DNA of 64,000 bases. It comes from UBA9926 sp018645765 (GTDB taxonomy: Bacteria; Pseudomonadota; Gammaproteobacteria; Pseudomonadales; Azotimanducaceae). Below are positions 61,385-64,000 of this stretch, piece by piece. The stretch's first letter is position 1. Each line of letters begins with the position of its first letter. A model generated the notes under the pieces. That model worked only from the letters and a program-made list of their open reading frames with translations, did not search any database and was not told the DNA's origin. Both the position numbers and the translations under genes were made by a program. The stretch is from contig CASIBO010000003.1 in NCBI GenBank assembly GCA_949372755.1, forward strand, positions 220,522 to 284,521. The letters run 5' to 3'.

Positions 61385-62545
61385 ATGTACGCCGATCGAT
61401 TGGCCAAACTTCACGCAAGCCCGAAACAAGGCGTTATCGTTTTGGCCGGTGGTGGCGCGAGCGCCCTTGCGCAACTGCTGGGTGCACCCGGCGCCTCTGG
61501 CACTTTATTAGAAGCGAGCGTGCCTTATAGCGCCTCAGCCCTCAAAGACTTTCTGGGCCAAGCGCCCCTGAGCAGTGTCAGCGGAGAGACCGCTCGCAGT
61601 ATGGCGGCGGTCGCGTTCCAACGTGCGAATGCCTTAGATGCTCATGCCGCCGAGCGTAATTTTGGGCTCAGCATCACGGCTGCGCTCACCACAAACCGAG
61701 CGCGCCGCGGCGCAGATCGGGCCTATATCGCCCTGCACTGCCAACAGGTGAGTTACCTGCGCTCCATTGAATTTACCCAACCCGAACAAAAGCCTGAGGA
61801 CGATGCCCCGTCAGGCACGAGGGACCAGCAGGAGGCGGTTCTCTGCCATGAAATTCTAGGCCTCCTTAGCCAGCATATGGATATTGAATGGCCAGACGCC
61901 AAATTTTCAGTGGCATACGAGTCGCGAACCGATTCGGTGCAGGCGCCATTGGATTGGCAACAGGTCATGGTGAAGGCAAGAGATAGCAATCAAAGCGGCT
62001 CGGCCGGCAAGTGCCTGTTTCCGGGGGCTTTTAATCCGGTGCATCAAGGTCATCTTTTGATGAAGACGATCGCCGAGCAATTGACCGGGCTGACCGTCAA
62101 CTTTGAGCTTTCAATCCACAACGTTGACAAACCCTGCCTGGACTATTTTTCGATTAAAGATAGGACCCAGCAGCTACGAGCCCATGGCAATACGGTCTTA
62201 ACCAACGCCCCAACCTTTATCGAAAAAGCCCGCATTTTTCCCAACGCCACCTTTGTGATTGGCATTGATACCTTACTGCGGATTGACCAAGTCCAATATT
62301 ATGGCAGCGACTCACTTAGGGACGCGGCACTGGCGGAATTGACCGCCCTTGGCATCCAATTCCTGGTGTTTGGCAGACTCAACGAGGGCGCTTTTTTGGA
62401 CCTTGACCAGGTCGAGATCTCGGCCAGCTTAGCGGCGCGCTGCAAGATGGTGCCCGAAACCGTTTTTCGGCAGGATATCTCGTCAACGACCCTGCGCGCG
62501 AACGCATCTCAAGCCGCTGATGCCACACGACCGGGGCGCCCATGA
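61385..62545 (+). CDS. PncC-like domain fused to a nicotinate/nicotinamide-nucleotide adenylyltransferase-like domain
   Basis: A 386-aa fusion. The N-terminal 165 residues resemble a CinA/PncC amidohydrolase (VLAGGGASALAQLLGAPGAS, SGETARSMAAVAFQRA), but the ESSTGG catalytic serine motif is replaced by GGGASAL, so its activity is unclear. Residues about 205-386 form a nucleotidyltransferase with FPGAFNPVHQGHLLM (the HxGH motif) and IGIDTLLRI, ending in ISSTTLR, similar to NadD/NMNAT enzymes. The pair of activities suggests NAD salvage. Its stop overlaps the GDPD start (ATGA). Confidence 0.75.
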   Translation: MYADRLAKLHASPKQGVIVLAGGGASALAQLLGAPGASGTLLEASVPYSASALKDFLGQAPLSSVSGETARSMAAVAFQRANALDAHAAERNFGLSITAALTTNRARRGADRAYIALHCQQVSYLRSIEFTQPEQKPEDDAPSGTRDQQEAVLCHEILGLLSQHMDIEWPDAKFSVAYESRTDSVQAPLDWQQVMVKARDSNQSGSAGKCLFPGAFNPVHQGHLLMKTIAEQLTGLTVNFELSIHNVDKPCLDYFSIKDRTQQLRAHGNTVLTNAPTFIEKARIFPNATFVIGIDTLLRIDQVQYYGSDSLRDAALAELTALGIQFLVFGRLNEGAFLDLDQVEISASLAARCKMVPETVFRQDISSTTLRANASQAADATRPGRP

Positions 62546-63285
62546 AGGCATTTTTGGACCACACCGGCCTGCTTGCCTTTGCGCATCGGGGTGATCATCA
62601 ATCGGGGCCTGAGAACACCTTCGCGGCTTTCGAAGGCGCCGTCAAAAAAGGCTATCAGTATCTTGAAACCGACACCCATTGCACGCGGGATGGCGTACTC
62701 CTCGCCTTTCATGACCATCGCCTCGACCGGGTGACCAATGCTTCCGGCATGATTCGCGAATTAGACTTTGCCGAGATACAAACAGCTCTTGTGGCGGGTC
62801 GGGAACCCATCCCACTGCTAGCGGACTTGATTACGGCCTTTCCTGATACCCGCTTCAACATCGATCTAAAAGCCGACAACACCGTTCAACCCTTTCTGGC
62901 TTTGATTCAACACTTGCGATGTCAGGATAGAGTCTGCGTCGGATCCTTCTCTCATGAACGGGTCCTAGCGGTGCGCACTGCTTTTCCTGGAATCTGCACG
63001 AGCCTTACACCCAAAGAAGTCTTGTGGACGCGCCTGCGCAGCTTTTATATCCCGACCTTCAAAATACAGGGCGACTGCGCTCAGGTGCCGGAGCGCGCGG
63101 GTAAAATACCCATAGTGGACCCGCGCTTTCTCAACACGGCTCGGAAGCTGGGGATCCAAACCCATGTTTGGACCATCAACGAAGTGCACGATATGCGACG
63201 ACTCAGCAACCTGGGCGTTGAGGGGCTTATGACAGACGATGCCAGCGCTTTAAAACAGGTGTTGCAAGACCTAGGCCGTTGGTAG
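62542..63285 (+). CDS. Glycerophosphodiester phosphodiesterase family protein
   Basis: A 247-aa GDPD-fold enzyme without a signal peptide. The catalytic FAHRGD and PENTFAAFE motifs, the metal ligand in ETDTHCTRDG and the second active-site His in AFHDHRLDR are intact. It likely hydrolyses glycerophosphodiesters in the cytoplasm to glycerol-3-phosphate and an alcohol. It is coupled to the fusion gene upstream. Confidence 0.92.
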   Translation: MKAFLDHTGLLAFAHRGDHQSGPENTFAAFEGAVKKGYQYLETDTHCTRDGVLLAFHDHRLDRVTNASGMIRELDFAEIQTALVAGREPIPLLADLITAFPDTRFNIDLKADNTVQPFLALIQHLRCQDRVCVGSFSHERVLAVRTAFPGICTSLTPKEVLWTRLRSFYIPTFKIQGDCAQVPERAGKIPIVDPRFLNTARKLGIQTHVWTINEVHDMRRLSNLGVEGLMTDDASALKQVLQDLGRW

Positions 63286-63342
63286 CGCAATCGCCTTGGC
63301 CACGTGTTGCAATTACGAACGCGGGTCTTCAATCCAATCGCA

Positions 63343-63867
63343 TCAGACTAAGTGCATCAAGTCCTCTGGCTTAAATTCTGACAAAAAAACCTCGCTCACA
63401 AGTAGCGGTTTTCGATCCAAGAAAAACACGGATCGCCGAGCCCAAAGCGGCTCATCACCGGCTGCCAGTGCTGCTGGCACGCTCAATATACGGGCAGGCA
63501 GACAGGCCATTTCTAATGGCTCACGGGTCATTGAAGGATCCTGAAACAACAGCTCGCCAAGCGGTTGGTTTGATAAGGTTCGAAGTCCAGCCAAGCGCCC
63601 CGTCATCGTCGTCATCGGCAGAATACTTCGAGCAAAAACCCAAGGGCGCCCTCGGCCTTTGAGCACCACTTCTCGGATCATCACAGGGGTTTTCTGAGTT
63701 ATCTTTAACGCGTTGGCCTCGGCGGCATCTGGCGTTGCAACTTCTTGTCGCAAGACCTCAACCTCGAACTGATCCTTGCTGAGGGCAACAAGCTTTCGGG
63801 TCAACGAGCCATTATCAATGAGCCAAGGGACCCAGGTTTTCAGGCATCTGCGCAGGCGTTCCCCCAA
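63343..63867 (-). CDS. ubiC: UbiC, chorismate--pyruvate lyase
   Basis: A 174-aa chorismate lyase that forms 4-hydroxybenzoate, the first committed step of ubiquinone synthesis. Matching segments are WLIDNGSLTRKL, VREVVLKG-like IREVVLKGRGRPWVFARSI, LGELLF and the end RRSVFFLDRKPLLVSEVFL with the conserved Glu. The only start in frame is TTG 63867 (or non-standard ATT/CTG codons); a stop lies shortly upstream, so the N terminus is uncertain. Confidence 0.88.
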   Translation of the reverse strand: MGERLRRCLKTWVPWLIDNGSLTRKLVALSKDQFEVEVLRQEVATPDAAEANALKITQKTPVMIREVVLKGRGRPWVFARSILPMTTMTGRLAGLRTLSNQPLGELLFQDPSMTREPLEMACLPARILSVPAALAAGDEPLWARRSVFFLDRKPLLVSEVFLSEFKPEDLMHLV

Positions 63868-64000
63868 GTACGGGCAGCCAATCGATTAGCCTCGGGAATA
63901 GGGCTACGATTCGCCGCTGCGGCGTCATTGCCATCTAAGGCGCTTACTCATACCGATCAACTGCGTTACTGATTTTGGCGCGGTTTCATGCTAACTTCTT
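63868..64000. other. Right edge of the window
   Basis: The last 133 bp hold the upstream region of ubiC. No gene can be supported before the window ends. Confidence 0.4.

Overview
The window reads as chromosomal DNA of a marine-type gammaproteobacterium with moderate GC. The placement rests on gene content and order: nudJ-mnmA-hflD-purB, thrH/cysH/cysB, DUF349, RraA, HflD and a Vibrio-like TonB2 operon are typical gammaproteobacterial arrangements. I see no rRNA, tRNA, CRISPR array, insertion sequence or phage gene. Genes are dense and often overlap by 4 nt (ATGA or GTGA).

Layout. 1-0.55 kb: moaC and the first codons of moaD (minus). 0.58-5.6 kb: nudJ-mnmA-hflD-purB and a GNAT fusion. 5.8-7.0 kb: PHP exonuclease and a small lipoprotein. 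7.4-14.2 kb (minus): large DUF349 protein, RraA, prpC, prpB, thrH. 14.3-17.3 kb: cysH converging on cysB, then a 5'-nucleotidase. 17.35-22.6 kb: one run of six genes (VWA, membrane DnaJ, degenerate acyl-CoA dehydrogenase, Gph, omega-aminotransferase, SDR). 22.8-23.9 kb: metA behind a SAM-II-like riboswitch with an apparent terminator switch. 23.9-29.5 kb: MATE pump, SDR, and a CvaA/CvaB-like bacteriocin-type exporter whose ATPase domain has lost its catalytic motifs. 29.6-36.05 kb: nucleotide-translocase-like carrier (minus), then serC-tctC-tctB-tctA-rsgA. 36.4-41.5 kb (minus): DUF3450-ExbB(long)-ExbB-ExbD-TonB-TPR. 42.0-50.5 kb (minus): a decayed glutathione S-transferase, dienelactone hydrolase, M16 protease, AGCS symporter, DUF429, glutathione reductase. 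50.6-59.1 kb (plus): DOMON-like/NamZ pair, LeuB-like dehydrogenase, secreted VCBS protein, PncC, RIO kinase, SDR. 59.5-64 kb: PPOX protein, a minus-strand DUF3806 gene with two tiny membrane proteins missing from ordinary ORF calls, a PncC-like/NMNAT fusion with GDPD, and ubiC.

Functional themes are sulfur and methionine metabolism (cysH, cysB, metA), propionate oxidation (prpB, prpC), NAD salvage (PncC and the PncC-like/NMNAT fusion), TonB-energised uptake, tricarboxylate uptake and glutathione metabolism. The most interesting elements are the metA riboswitch, the exporter with a dead-looking nucleotide-binding domain, the PncC/adenylyltransferase fusion, the VWA-DnaJ-pseudo-dehydrogenase cluster and the two small membrane proteins. 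Functions are assigned from remembered family motifs; no database search was possible.
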